Source: Synergistaceae bacterium
Lineage (GTDB): Bacteria; Synergistota; Synergistia; Synergistales; Aminobacteriaceae
NCBI GenBank assembly: GCA_031277095.1
Contig: JAISLU010000093.1
Location: 1-64,000 of the forward strand
DNA length: 64,000 bases
Reading direction: 5' to 3'
Made by a program: the position numbers and the translations under genes
Shown here: in pieces, positions 41,392 to 49,952 of the stretch
Numbering within the stretch: the stretch's first letter is position 1
How the letters are laid out: the number at the start of each line of letters is the position of its first letter
The notes under the pieces: model-generated
The model's database searches: none
What the model saw: the letters and a program-made list of their open reading frames with translations, nothing else
What the model was told of the DNA's origin: nothing

Positions 41392-41796
41392 ATGATAGCG
41401 GCAATAAAAGCTCTGTATAACGCTTTCCCTATCGCCATGCTGGCAGGCACGGCACTTTTCCGAATCACGTGGCTCGAAATGCGGGTCAACTTGGGCTGGA
41501 TTTTTTTTGCCTTGTGGGGAATCTTGGCCGTCATCCTTGGAACATGGAGCCGTTTTTTCGTTAAACTCCTCGATGTTCGGGGAACGACGGCGAATCTTTG
41601 CGTCTGTGGGCTGGGCATATTCCTTTTGTCGGGCAGGACTCGCCTGTTCTCCACGCCCGCCGCCCTTATTCGGGAAGGGCTGGGCTTGACTCGCCTGCCT
41701 TTCCTGTGGATCAACGCAACCATAGCCGGTTTCTTGCTCTTAGGCTGGCTTGCCCTGTTTTTCGCGAACCGAAAACAAAGGGCGCCGAGAAACTGA
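41392..41796 (+). CDS. Small membrane protein, unknown
   Basis: A 134-aa protein with about four hydrophobic segments (FPIAMLAGTALFRI, LGWIFFALWGILAVIL, ANLCVCGLGIFLL, INATIAGFLLLGWLALFF) and no motif I recognise. It starts eight bases after the YdjY-like gene; the two are probably co-translated, and the small protein may anchor or partner with it. Gene order alone links it to the cluster. Confidence 0.55.
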   Translation: MIAAIKALYNAFPIAMLAGTALFRITWLEMRVNLGWIFFALWGILAVILGTWSRFFVKLLDVRGTTANLCVCGLGIFLLSGRTRLFSTPAALIREGLGLTRLPFLWINATIAGFLLLGWLALFFANRKQRAPRN

Positions 41797-41883
41797 CCCA
41801 ACCCCTGCGGGGTATGCCCGGCACGGGGGTGTCCCGCAGAGAGGTCAAGCAACGCCATATTCACCAAAACAGGAGGAAAGAAA

Positions 41884-42216
41884 ATGTCCACTTATTATGA
41901 AGCCGACGATCTGCCGAAATTCGGAACGATGGGGGAGGAAGCCCCTCAGTTGTGGGAGAAATTCATGTCGTATTACGGAGCGGTCTTCGCCGAGGGCGCC
42001 CTGACCGCCCGGGAGAAATCTCTGATCGCCCTGGCTGTGGCGGAGGCCGTGCAGTGCCCTTACTGTATCGATTCCTACACTCAGGACTGCCTGACCAAGG
42101 GGATCACCGAGGCGCAAATGACCGAGGCCACACACGTTGCCGCGGCCATACGCGGAGGCGCGACCCTGGCTCACGGCCTGCAGATGAAAAACGTCGTCAA
42201 AAAACTGGAGTTGTGA
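41884..42216 (+). CDS. AhpD-like, arsenosugar-cluster-associated peroxidase-like protein
   Basis: A 110-aa single-domain carboxymuconolactone decarboxylase/AhpD-fold protein. The redox pair is in VQCPYCIDSYTQ (about residues 57-68), followed by EATHVAAAIRGGATLAHGLQ. The sequence closely matches the family that sits next to ArsS in arsenosugar clusters. ATG at 41884 follows AGGAGG. It overlaps arsS by one base (TGATG), so the two are translationally coupled. Its exact chemistry is not established. Confidence 0.85.
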   Translation: MSTYYEADDLPKFGTMGEEAPQLWEKFMSYYGAVFAEGALTAREKSLIALAVAEAVQCPYCIDSYTQDCLTKGITEAQMTEATHVAAAIRGGATLAHGLQMKNVVKKLEL

Positions 42217-43202
42217 TGACCGCTCTGGATTTGGAAAACGCCGCGCCCATCCCGCCTTTCGCCTCCATGATTTCGGACGCGGCGCTGCGCGAGACAAAGG
42301 AGAGGCTCTCCACTCTGCAGATCAATCTGGGACGGCTTTGCAACCTCTCCTGCAAACACTGTCATTTGGAAGCCGGGCCGGAGCGCAAGGAGATCATGAG
42401 CGAGACGGTGCTGAACGCCTGTTTGCAGTTTATGAGGGAGCAGAATTTCGCCACCGTCGATATCACGGGAGGGGCGCCGGAACTTCACCCGCGCTTCCGC
42501 GACTTCGTGTCCGAGGCGAGGCCCTTTTGCCGCCGAATGATCCTGCGCACCAATCTGGTGCTTCTTCTGGAGCCCGATTACGACGACCTGCCGGACTTTT
42601 TTCGGGACCATCGGCTGGAGGTGGTGTGTTCTCTGCCCCACTACACGCCCCAAAACACCGACCGGATACGCGGCGGCGGAATTTTCCAGGCCTCCATAGC
42701 GGCGCTGCAAAAACTCAACCAACGGGGCTACGGCCGGAAAAACGAACATGACCTTGTCCTCGACCTCGTATTCAACCCCGGCGGGGCTTTTCTTCCCCCC
42801 GCCCAAGCGGCGCTGGAACAAGAATACAGGCAGGCGCTCCGGCGGGATTTCGGCATCGAGTTCGACAACCTGCTGACCTTGACCAACAATCCCCTGGGGC
42901 GCTTCGGCGCTTTTCTCCGACGTTCCGGCAACCTGGAGAGCTACCTGGGAAAACTCCATCAGGCCTTCAACCCCACGACCCTGGAAGGCATGATGTGCCG
43001 GGATCAAATATCCGTCGCCTACGACGGCGGCCTTTACGACTGCGATTTCAACCAGGCCGCGGAATTGCCCGCCGGGGACGCGACGATTTTCGGCTGGCTG
43101 GGGCGGCCCGTCAAGAAAAGGCGTATCCGGTTCGGGCAGCACTGTTACGCCTGCACTGCCGGACAGGGTTCGAGTTGCGGCGGGGCAATCAAGACCTCGT
43201 AA
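42216..43202 (+). CDS. arsS: Arsenosugar biosynthesis radical SAM protein ArsS
   Basis: A 328-aa radical SAM enzyme. The cluster motif CNLSCKHCH (about residues 46-54) is followed by the VDITGGAPELHP segment and, in the C-terminal domain, MMCRDQISVAYDGGLYDCDF and HCYACTAGQGSSCGG, all typical of ArsS. In other organisms ArsS transfers a 5'-deoxyadenosyl group to dimethylarsinous acid on the way to arsenosugars. The start is the ATG overlapping the AhpD-like stop at 42216. No ArsM methyltransferase is in the window, so the substrate supply is unresolved. Confidence 0.88.
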   Translation: MTALDLENAAPIPPFASMISDAALRETKERLSTLQINLGRLCNLSCKHCHLEAGPERKEIMSETVLNACLQFMREQNFATVDITGGAPELHPRFRDFVSEARPFCRRMILRTNLVLLLEPDYDDLPDFFRDHRLEVVCSLPHYTPQNTDRIRGGGIFQASIAALQKLNQRGYGRKNEHDLVLDLVFNPGGAFLPPAQAALEQEYRQALRRDFGIEFDNLLTLTNNPLGRFGAFLRRSGNLESYLGKLHQAFNPTTLEGMMCRDQISVAYDGGLYDCDFNQAAELPAGDATIFGWLGRPVKKRRIRFGQHCYACTAGQGSSCGGAIKTS

Positions 43203-43203
43203 G

Positions 43204-43255
43204 ATGATTTCAGTTTATGATTTCGGTTTATGATTTCAGTCTATGATTTCGATTA
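43204..43255 (+). repeat. 13-bp tandem repeat carrying four successive ATG codons
   Basis: ATGATTTCAGTTT-like units start at 43204, 43217, 43230 and 43243. Because 13 is not a multiple of three, only 43204 and 43243 share a frame, and the first three run into stops. The fourth opens the glycosyltransferase gene. Confidence 0.9.
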
Positions 43256-43956
43256 TCGTTCCTCTGTACAACGAAGAGAAAACCATAACGAACCTGCTCC
43301 TGCAACTGAGCCGCCTGGCTGGAGCCCATGAAATTCTGCTGGCGGACGGCGGAAGCACGGACCGTACCCGAGAGCTGGCCCAAGAGATGTTATCTCAAGA
43401 GATGTTATCTCAAGCGTCGCTCTCGAAAGCCCGCCTGCTGGGGGCGCCGCGGGGGCGGGCGGCCCAGAGCAACGCCGCGGCCCGTGAGGCCGCTGGGGAG
43501 ATCCTTTTTTTTCTCCACGCCGACAGCCAAATCCAGCCGGACACTCTGGGGCATATCGAAAAGGCCGTGTCGGAGGGAGCGACTTGGGGTTGCTTGACGC
43601 TTCGTTTTGACGAAGAGCATCCGCTGACGGCCCTTTGCGCGTATTTTTCCAATCTGCGGGTGCGGTTGGCGAGGATTGCCTTCGGTGATCAGGGGATTTT
43701 CATCAGGAGGGATGCTTTCTTGAAAGAAAGCGGATTCCCCGAGCTGCCCTTGATGGAAGATTACGAGTTTTCCCTGCGCCTCAGACGGCGGAGGATTTTC
43801 CCCGTCCAGCTCCCCTGTCCCATCGTCACATCGGCGCGGCGTTTTCGGGAACACGGCCGTTTGCGTACACTGTTCCTGATGTGGCGGTTGCGCCGCCTTT
43901 ACCGGAAGGGCTGCGATATTCAGCTCATAGCCGCCCGCTACCGCCAGGTACGTTAG
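43243..43956 (+). CDS. Arsenosugar-type glycosyltransferase, GT2 (TIGR04283-like)
   Basis: A 237-aa GT-A glycosyltransferase. ISIIVPLYNEEKTITNLLLQ with LLADGGSTDRT is the family-2 nucleotide-sugar site, FFLHADSQ the metal-binding segment, and FGDQGIFIRRDAF with ELPLMEDYEF the acceptor region. The length and motifs match the TIGR04283 group linked with ArsS. Residues about 47-62 (EMLSQEMLSQ) are an in-frame duplication of a five-residue unit. The ATG at 43243 is the last of four repeated ATGs; no strong Shine-Dalgarno is visible. A nine-base gap leads to the next gene. Confidence 0.85.
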   Translation: MISIIVPLYNEEKTITNLLLQLSRLAGAHEILLADGGSTDRTRELAQEMLSQEMLSQASLSKARLLGAPRGRAAQSNAAAREAAGEILFFLHADSQIQPDTLGHIEKAVSEGATWGCLTLRFDEEHPLTALCAYFSNLRVRLARIAFGDQGIFIRRDAFLKESGFPELPLMEDYEFSLRLRRRRIFPVQLPCPIVTSARRFREHGRLRTLFLMWRLRRLYRKGCDIQLIAARYRQVR

Positions 43957-43964
43957 GGGGCAAT

Positions 43965-44648
43965 ATGGCATATACCGATACCCCACCAAAGGAAGCTCTG
44001 ATACTCTTCACTCGGCTGCCTATACCGGGACAGACCAAAACACGCCTGATGCCCTGGCTCACCCCGGAACAGTGCGCGGCGCTCCATCGCGCCATGCTCA
44101 GAGACATATGCGGGACGCTGCGGCGGACGGGCGGCGACATTTTTATTTTTTACACCCCGAAGGGAGATGCGGCGGAACTGCGCCAACTCTGCGGCGAAGC
44201 GTCTTATCTGGCCCAGGAGGGAGCCGACCTTGGAGAACGCATGGACAGGGCAACGCGGGAAATTCTCAGCCGCGGTTATGCCTCGTGCCTCTTGCTGGGC
44301 TCCGACATTCCCTCGGTGACGGAAGAAGATCTGGGAGCCGCAAGGGCGTTGCTTTCAAAACACGATGCCGTCTTGGCTCCTACCGAGGACGGGGGGTATT
44401 GGCTGGTCGGGCTCAAAGGGCCCTGCAGTTCGATTTTCATTCACCCCTATTACGGCTCCGCACGCGCTTTCGAGGCGGCGAGAAGGGGATGTATGCAGGC
44501 AAACCTCTCTCTCGCCCTGGGAGCCAAACTGCGGGACATTGACGAAATAGACGACCTCCGTCATTACGCGGCGCACCCGGGAACGAAGATGCCCTATAGT
44601 CAAAGCCTGATAAACAGGCTGACGGCCCCGGGAGTGAAAGTTATTTAA
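43965..44648 (+). CDS. Arsenosugar-type glycosyltransferase/nucleotidyltransferase-like (TIGR04282-like)
   Basis: A 227-aa protein beginning at ATG 43965, after GGGGG. LILFTRLPIPGQTKTRLMPW is the diagnostic loop of the TIGR04282 group (GT-A fold, distantly like cofactor guanylyltransferases), and LLLGSDIPSV with PTEDGGYWLVGLKG follow. Members regularly accompany TIGR04283 proteins and ArsS. It is the last gene of the plus-strand cluster and overlaps by eight bases the convergent YkgJ-family gene. Confidence 0.85.
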   Translation: MAYTDTPPKEALILFTRLPIPGQTKTRLMPWLTPEQCAALHRAMLRDICGTLRRTGGDIFIFYTPKGDAAELRQLCGEASYLAQEGADLGERMDRATREILSRGYASCLLLGSDIPSVTEEDLGAARALLSKHDAVLAPTEDGGYWLVGLKGPCSSIFIHPYYGSARAFEAARRGCMQANLSLALGAKLRDIDEIDDLRHYAAHPGTKMPYSQSLINRLTAPGVKVI

Positions 44649-45078
44649 AGGGGTCTTGCGCCAGCAGTTTTCGTATCTCCTCGGGAGCGTAAAGGCGGCC
44701 CTCGTTCATGCCTGGGCATTGGACCGCTTGTCTGTCCCACTCTTCCCGCGACTCCATCACGGAGTCCCAAAAAGGAAAAAGCGAACATTGCGCGGGGCGC
44801 AGGGGATAGATCAAACACTTCGAGCTTTCGGCGTCATAAAAAACGCAATCGCCGTTCCGCCGCTCGATAAAGCTGGGGTTGCCCCATTTCCCCGTGACGT
44901 ACAAGTGACGGAACGCCTTTTCGTCTAGGTTAAAGAAATGTAAAAGACGCGCTTCCTCTTCAGGAGTGAAAAAAATAGCGCCGGGTTCTCCCCGGCAGCA
45001 TCTTCCGCAACCTATACAGGTGAAACGAACTCCCTCGTTCCACCATTCCCCCGGCTCAGACGGTTGGCTCTTTTTCAT
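44641..45078 (-). CDS. YkgJ-family cysteine-cluster protein
   Basis: A 145-aa protein with the YkgJ metal-binding pattern: CIGCGRCC near residue 20, then a single C in NGDCVFYD, CLIYPLRPAQCSLFPFW, and a last Cys in AVQCPGM. These ligands bind zinc or an iron-sulfur cluster; function is unknown. It starts inside the end of the rod-binding gene (overlap of 23 bases) and closes the long minus-strand operon. Confidence 0.87.
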   Translation of the reverse strand: MKKSQPSEPGEWWNEGVRFTCIGCGRCCRGEPGAIFFTPEEEARLLHFFNLDEKAFRHLYVTGKWGNPSFIERRNGDCVFYDAESSKCLIYPLRPAQCSLFPFWDSVMESREEWDRQAVQCPGMNEGRLYAPEEIRKLLAQDPFK

Positions 45079-45415
45079 CGGCGTCCGATTCCTTTGTCTT
45101 TGCCCAATTTGCCGCGACGCTGGTGATCGTTTGGTCGTAAAGCACTTTCCAGAGCCCAGCTCCGCCGCTTTTGGCGAGTTCTTCGGAGGCCATCTCCACG
45201 GACAGATCTTCCAGTTGTCTCCAGGGCCGGGCCTTTTCGTCGCTGTTACCCATTTCGCGGGCGTTCGTTTTCATTTTTTTCCAGACCTGCGCCCATAAGA
45301 TGGACTCGAACTGCTGACAGGACTCTTTCAGTCTCCGGGCCTCCGCCGTGTCGTGAACTTCGGGCGGAACGTCGTGTTTATACGCTCGGACGTTGTGCGT
45401 TTGCAGAGTATACAT
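45056..45415 (-). CDS. flgJ: Flagellar rod-binding protein, FlgJ N-terminal domain only
   Basis: A 119-aa protein consisting of the rod-binding domain (EARRLKESCQQFESILWAQV followed by WKKMKTNAREMG, then SVEMASEELAKSGGAGLWKV) that helps rod assembly through the peptidoglycan. The muramidase domain found at the C-terminus of enteric FlgJ is absent, as in many other bacteria. It follows flgI by 15 bases. Confidence 0.83.
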   Translation of the reverse strand: MYTLQTHNVRAYKHDVPPEVHDTAEARRLKESCQQFESILWAQVWKKMKTNAREMGNSDEKARPWRQLEDLSVEMASEELAKSGGAGLWKVLYDQTITSVAANWAKTKESDADEKEPTV

Positions 45416-45430
45416 GATCAGTATGCACGA

Positions 45431-46606
45431 TCACATGTTGATCAGCTGGCCGTGAAGTGCCCCAGCTTCGTTGATAGCCTGAAGGATCTCGATCACGTCC
45501 CTGGGAGTGGCCCCAATGGCGTTGATGACCCGAACCAAATCGCGCACCGTGGTGGTGGAGGGCATGGCGATGAAACTCGTGCCATCCTCGTCGGTGGTGA
45601 CATCCGTCCGATTTTCCGTCGCCGTCCGCCCTCCGCTCAGAGGATCGGGCTGCACCACGGTAGGGTCCTCGGCCACGGAAACGGTCAGGTTTCCATGAGC
45701 AACGGCCACCGAACTGATTTTGACGTCTCCGCCCATCACAACGGTGCCGGTGCGCTCGTTCACCGCCACCCGTGCGGACACGTCGGGCTGAATCTCCAGC
45801 TTCTCCATTTTGGCCACGAACGCCGTGGGCGCCCCGACGTATTGCCCTGGAAGGTCCACCACCACGCGTCCCGCGTCCACAGGAAAGGCCACAGCCCCGA
45901 AGACCGAGTTGATGGTGTCCGCAATTCTCTGGGCCGTGGTGAAGTCGGGTGTGCGCAAAAGGAGCCCCATTTGTTCTCCTCCGCCGTAGTCCGTCGGCAC
46001 GTCCCGCTCGACGATGGCTCCATTGGGAATGCGCCCCGTCGTAGGAACGTTTTTCGTCGTCGTCGCCGCCGACCCCGAAGCAGTGTACCCGCCCACCAGG
46101 ATCGGCCCCTGGGCCACAGCGTAGATGTTGCCGTCTGCGGCCTTCAATGGGGACTGGAGCAACATTCCGCCCTGAAGGCTTTTGGCGTCGCCCAGGGTGC
46201 TGACGTTCAGGTCGATGGTCTGGCCGGGACGCACGTAGGGTGGAAGATCCGCCGTCAGAGAAACCACCGCCACGTTCTTGCTGCGTATGGATCTTTCGTC
46301 GACGGTCACACCGTACTGCTGCAGCATGTTCTTCATCATCTGCCCCGCCATCGGGGATTTGTCCCCCGTTCCGGCGAGTCCCGTCACGATGCCGATCCCC
46401 GAGAGCTGGTTGGGGCGCGCGCCCTCCACTTCCACGACATCCTTGATGCGCACCTGAGGATGCACCCGGCCGAAATCCATATCTCGAAGGTTCACCGCCC
46501 CCATAGCCGCAACAGGCCATAATGCGCAGAAAAAAATCAGAAATGACTTCAACAGAAATATTTTTAATCCCGAAATATCAAACTTGGCAATACACGGTGC
46601 CTTCAT
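45431..46606 (-). CDS. flgI: Flagellar P-ring protein FlgI
   Basis: A 391-aa protein forming the ring around the rod in the peptidoglycan layer. The mature start VNLRDMDFGRVHPQVRIKDV is followed by GIGIVTGLAGTGDKS and ends with the TPRDVIEILQAINEAGALHG motif typical of FlgI. A signal peptide precedes it. I place the start at ATG 46606 with GAGAGG well spaced; ATG 46624 is an alternative whose site is too close. With flgH it implies an outer membrane. Confidence 0.95.
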   Translation of the reverse strand: MKAPCIAKFDISGLKIFLLKSFLIFFCALWPVAAMGAVNLRDMDFGRVHPQVRIKDVVEVEGARPNQLSGIGIVTGLAGTGDKSPMAGQMMKNMLQQYGVTVDERSIRSKNVAVVSLTADLPPYVRPGQTIDLNVSTLGDAKSLQGGMLLQSPLKAADGNIYAVAQGPILVGGYTASGSAATTTKNVPTTGRIPNGAIVERDVPTDYGGGEQMGLLLRTPDFTTAQRIADTINSVFGAVAFPVDAGRVVVDLPGQYVGAPTAFVAKMEKLEIQPDVSARVAVNERTGTVVMGGDVKISSVAVAHGNLTVSVAEDPTVVQPDPLSGGRTATENRTDVTTDEDGTSFIAMPSTTTVRDLVRVINAIGATPRDVIEILQAINEAGALHGQLINM

Positions 46607-46644
46607 CTTGTGTTTCCTCTCCATTTCCTCTGCCTTTCCGGAAT

Positions 46645-47244
46645 CTAGAAGATAGCCTGAAGCACCTGAGTGAGAATTCCGGGCTTCTGGGTACGGCTCA
46701 AAGCGCCCTTGCCCTTTATGCCCAATTCTGCGTTTGCGATCAAGCTGCTGCGGATCTGGTTGTTGCTGTTGAAGTCTTGAGGTCGGACAACACCTACCAA
46801 TTGCAATTGCAGCGTTTCTTCGCTGGTCCTCACATCACGGGTTCCCTCGATGACGAGGTTTCCATTGGGCAGCACGTCCGTCACGACGCAGGATATGGTC
46901 GTTCTCCCATAATGTTTGCGTTCGATGGAACTATCGCCTTTAGCGTCGTTCGTGGAGGTCAGTCCCAACTGGCGAATAAAGCTCAAAATCCCTGTCCCGT
47001 TGCTGACCGCGTTGCTGGAGCTTTTTTTCAGGTCCGTAACGGCCTTGTCCTTGGTGTCCGTCTGCTCGTCCACCATCACCGTCACGATGTCGCCTATTCG
47101 GCTCGGGCGCTGGTCCGCGATCCAATTGGTTTTGTCGTTCCAAAGAGAAACGGCCTCGGCACGACTCGTTCCCGTGGGAAAAATCCCCGTCTTGCACATA
47201 AAACACGCAAACATCAACAAAAAAAACACTCGCGATTTATTCAC
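46645..47244 (-). CDS. flgH: Flagellar L-ring protein FlgH
   Basis: A 199-aa protein forming the outer-membrane ring. The body has RIGDIVTVMVDEQTDTKDKA, then SCVVTDVLPNGNLVIEGTRD and the terminal ENNQIRSS-like segment FNSNNQIRSSLIANAELGIK. The signal region (FFLLMFACFMCK) includes Cys residues that may act as a lipoprotein site, but a standard lipobox is not clear. GTG at 47244 overlaps the flgA stop (GTGA). Confidence 0.92.
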   Translation of the reverse strand: MNKSRVFFLLMFACFMCKTGIFPTGTSRAEAVSLWNDKTNWIADQRPSRIGDIVTVMVDEQTDTKDKAVTDLKKSSSNAVSNGTGILSFIRQLGLTSTNDAKGDSSIERKHYGRTTISCVVTDVLPNGNLVIEGTRDVRTSEETLQLQLVGVVRPQDFNSNNQIRSSLIANAELGIKGKGALSRTQKPGILTQVLQAIF

Positions 47245-48254
47245 GGCACTTTCACCTCCACCGTATCGTCCGTCACAACGACCGCCGTTACAACGGCCTT
47301 ACTGGCAGTATTACGCACCTTGATCGAGTCGCCCAGGGCCCCGTTTTCCAGGGCCTCGCCTTGGGTCTTGACCGTTATGCCCGCACTCTGCACGAGAATA
47401 GTGACTCTTTTCCCTTTTTCTATTATCGGCACCTCTACGAGCAAGTTGAGAAGGATCGCCTCCCCTTGAGAGAGGTTTTTTCTCGGAGAACGCCCGATTG
47501 CCTGAGACGCCGCCGAGGCGTACACCCCGGGCCTGTTCACCCGAATTGGGCGTAAGGCGAAGTCGGATGCTTTCAGGATTTCGCCTTTTTTGACGGACCG
47601 GGTGAGGATCAGAGCAGGCTGACTCCACGTAAGCCTGACGGCCAGAGAACGCTCCTTCCCGGCCGCGTCCTGAAACTTCAAAGTCGCGGCGGACGTCCCT
47701 GGGACGATGGAGGCCGGGGACACCAGGCGGCCGTCGGGAACGGAACCTCGATAGTGTACCTCCACCTCCCCCTCCCAGGAGGAAAGAGATTTGATCCGCC
47801 CCGCCAATTCCTCTTGTTCAATATTTTCTCTTTCAATATCTTCTTTCCCAATATCTTCTTTTTCAATATCTTCTTTTTCCAGATCCTCCTGAGCCGCAAT
47901 CTCGACTCTGACGGTCGCGGGCATCTTCAACTCCACGCGCACGTCCTCCAGCCCGCTGACCTTCAGGGCGTCGATCACCTGCTCCCGGGTGATGACTCCG
48001 TTTTGTGCCGACAAAAGCAGAGCCCCTGCCCGCTCCGTCAAATCCCGGCTTCCTTGGAGAGTCGCGATGTCGGACAAAGCGCAGGCTTCCCCCTCCATCC
48101 TGACGACGGCCGGGATGGAAACGCGCAGCGTCTGAGCCCCGTCGCTGGGAGAAGCGAGCAAAAGAGCCGCGAACACCAACCCGACCCACGAAGAAAAAAC
48201 AAAAAAACGGCGGAACCCTCTCCGCCGTCGGATTTGCCCTTTCTGTCTCTTCAT
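47241..48254 (-). CDS. flgA: Flagellar P-ring assembly chaperone FlgA
   Basis: A 337-aa periplasmic chaperone. A signal peptide is followed by an N-terminal domain and the SAF-like C-terminal half with LTRSVKKGEILKASDFALRP, AIGRSPRKNLSQGEAILLNL and TILVQSAGITVKTQGEALE. Between about residues 120 and 143 is a run of EKEDIEKEDIGKEDIEREN units encoded by a 15-bp AT-rich tandem repeat, an insertion I do not know in other FlgA proteins. Its end overlaps flgH. Confidence 0.9.
   Translation of the reverse strand: MKRQKGQIRRRRGFRRFFVFSSWVGLVFAALLLASPSDGAQTLRVSIPAVVRMEGEACALSDIATLQGSRDLTERAGALLLSAQNGVITREQVIDALKVSGLEDVRVELKMPATVRVEIAAQEDLEKEDIEKEDIGKEDIERENIEQEELAGRIKSLSSWEGEVEVHYRGSVPDGRLVSPASIVPGTSAATLKFQDAAGKERSLAVRLTWSQPALILTRSVKKGEILKASDFALRPIRVNRPGVYASAASQAIGRSPRKNLSQGEAILLNLLVEVPIIEKGKRVTILVQSAGITVKTQGEALENGALGDSIKVRNTASKAVVTAVVVTDDTVEVKVP
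47814..47882 (-). repeat. In-frame 15-bp tandem repeat in flgA
   Basis: Four to five imperfect copies of GAAAAAGAAGATATT on the coding strand, far more AT-rich than the gene around them, encode alternating Glu-Lys-Glu-Asp-Ile residues. Confidence 0.85.
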
Positions 48255-48270
48255 ATTCGTTTCTTTATGC

Positions 48271-49062
48271 CTATCGCTTCAAGCCGTTGGCGATCCGCAA
48301 AAGATCGTCCGCCGTCTGCACGCCCTTGGAGTTGGCTTCGTACGCCCTTTGGGCAACGATCATACTCACCATCTCATCCACCACCTGGACGTTGGACATC
48401 TCCAGAACGCCCTGGCGAACCTCCGACATGCCGTCAACGCCCGGCTCGGCCAGAATGGGAGGACCGCTGGCGTCCGTCTCCGCGAAGAGGTTGCCGCCCA
48501 CGGCCAAAAGCCCCGCCGGATTGATGAAACGCGCCAGCTCCAACTGACCGATATCCTGAGTGGCAGTCTGACCCGCCAACTGCACGGAGATGGTGCCGTC
48601 GTTGCTCAACATGATCTGAACCGCGTCCTGGGGGATGAGAATGGCGGGCTCCAGCAAAAGGCCCTCGTGGTTCACCACCTGGCCGTCTCCGTCCACTTGC
48701 CATGCGCCGGCGCGCGTATATCCGATGGTGCCGTCCGGCATGGTGACCTGAAAATAACCTTGTCCGCCGGCGATGGTCCAGTCCAGGGGATTGTCCGTCA
48801 CCTGCAAGTTGCCCTCGGTCATGAAAGAAGGCGTCCCGATCACCCGTGTCCCCAAACCCACCTGAACGCCCGTGGGGATCGTGGAGGCCGGGTCCACCGG
48901 CGTGCCGGGCTGGCGGTCGATCTGATAGATCAGATCCTGAAAATCCGCGCGGCGTTTTTTATACCCCGTGGTGTTGACGTTGGCCAAGTTGTGGGACACC
49001 ACATCCAAGTTCGTCTGCTGCGCGATCATACCCGAGGCGCTGGACCAAAGCGATCTCAACAT
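48271..49062 (-). CDS. flgG: Flagellar distal rod protein FlgG
   Basis: A 263-aa axial protein. LWSSASGMIAQQTNLDVVSHNLANVNTTGYKK is the N-terminal rod motif (ANVNTTGYKK), DFQDLIYQ follows, and the C-terminal helix is SNVQVVDEMVSMIVAQRAYE with the ANSKGVQTADDLL end. It forms the distal rod outside the cell wall. It follows flgF by about 20 bases and precedes flgA. Confidence 0.95.
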   Translation of the reverse strand: MLRSLWSSASGMIAQQTNLDVVSHNLANVNTTGYKKRRADFQDLIYQIDRQPGTPVDPASTIPTGVQVGLGTRVIGTPSFMTEGNLQVTDNPLDWTIAGGQGYFQVTMPDGTIGYTRAGAWQVDGDGQVVNHEGLLLEPAILIPQDAVQIMLSNDGTISVQLAGQTATQDIGQLELARFINPAGLLAVGGNLFAETDASGPPILAEPGVDGMSEVRQGVLEMSNVQVVDEMVSMIVAQRAYEANSKGVQTADDLLRIANGLKR

Positions 49063-49083
49063 ATCAAGAAGCCTCCTGAAAAT

Positions 49084-49890
49084 TTATTGTCTGCCGTAAG
49101 AAGCGATCAATTTCCCCGTCTGCTCGTCGTGGGTCATCAAAGCCTTGGACGCCCCTTCGTAGGCGCGCTGGGCCTCGATCATCCGCACCATTTCCTCCAC
49201 GACGCTGACGTTGGACATCTCCAAAGTACCGGCCGCCAAGCGAACGTCCTCCACCGCCACCGGAGCGCCGGAGTCGTCGTTTGCCGACAAGTTGTTTCTT
49301 CCCGTCTGCTGAAGGTATGTGGGGTTCTCGAAGGTGTAAAGGGCAAGCTGACCCACCACCTCACCGTCGGCAAGAACTTGGCCGTTGTCCAAAATCTGCG
49401 CCGACGTGGCTTCCTCGATGGCGATGGGGCCGCCATCCCCTTGGACGCTCATGCCGTCCAGCGTGGCCAGCGTTCCGTCCCGCCCCACCAGAAAGTTGCC
49501 CTGTCTCGTATAATACGTATTTCCCTCGGCGTCCTGGACGGCAAAAAAACCCGGCCCGTCGACGGTGACGTCCAAAGGAGCCTCCGTGGTGCGCACCACC
49601 CCTGGGCGGGTGTCCATGCTGCTCTCGGAGTACACGTTGGACAGGGCTATGCCCCCGATGATCTGCTTGCCCTTCCAGTTCATGGTGAAGGGAGGGACAG
49701 TCACGATCTTCGTTTCCCCGTCCTCCGAGACTTTCTCGATCCGGTCCATCAAGGCGCTGAACTCCGCGTTGACGGGAACTCGGCGACGATAACCCACGGT
49801 ATCGACGTTGGCGAGGTTGTTCGTAACGACGTCCAGGTGCGTTTCCTGTACCAACATGGCCGAACAAGCCGAATACAGTCCTCGATTCAA
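49084..49890 (-). CDS. flgF: Flagellar rod protein FlgF-type
   Basis: A 268-aa axial rod protein paralogous to FlgG. LYSACSAMLVQETHLDVVTNNLANVDTVGYRR is the N-terminal motif, GPGFFAVQDAEGNTYYTRQGN the central signature of FlgE/F/G, and SNVSVVEEMVRMIEAQRAYE the C-terminal helix. Position directly behind an mreB gene mirrors the mbl-flhO-flhP order of Bacillus, so this corresponds to FlhO/FlgF. Confidence 0.9.
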   Translation of the reverse strand: MNRGLYSACSAMLVQETHLDVVTNNLANVDTVGYRRRVPVNAEFSALMDRIEKVSEDGETKIVTVPPFTMNWKGKQIIGGIALSNVYSESSMDTRPGVVRTTEAPLDVTVDGPGFFAVQDAEGNTYYTRQGNFLVGRDGTLATLDGMSVQGDGGPIAIEEATSAQILDNGQVLADGEVVGQLALYTFENPTYLQQTGRNNLSANDDSGAPVAVEDVRLAAGTLEMSNVSVVEEMVRMIEAQRAYEGASKALMTHDEQTGKLIASYGRQ

Positions 49891-49952
49891 AAGACAGTTC
49901 CTCCGATTTATCTCAATTCATTTCAATATCTGTTATTGCGATGCCTGCTCTT

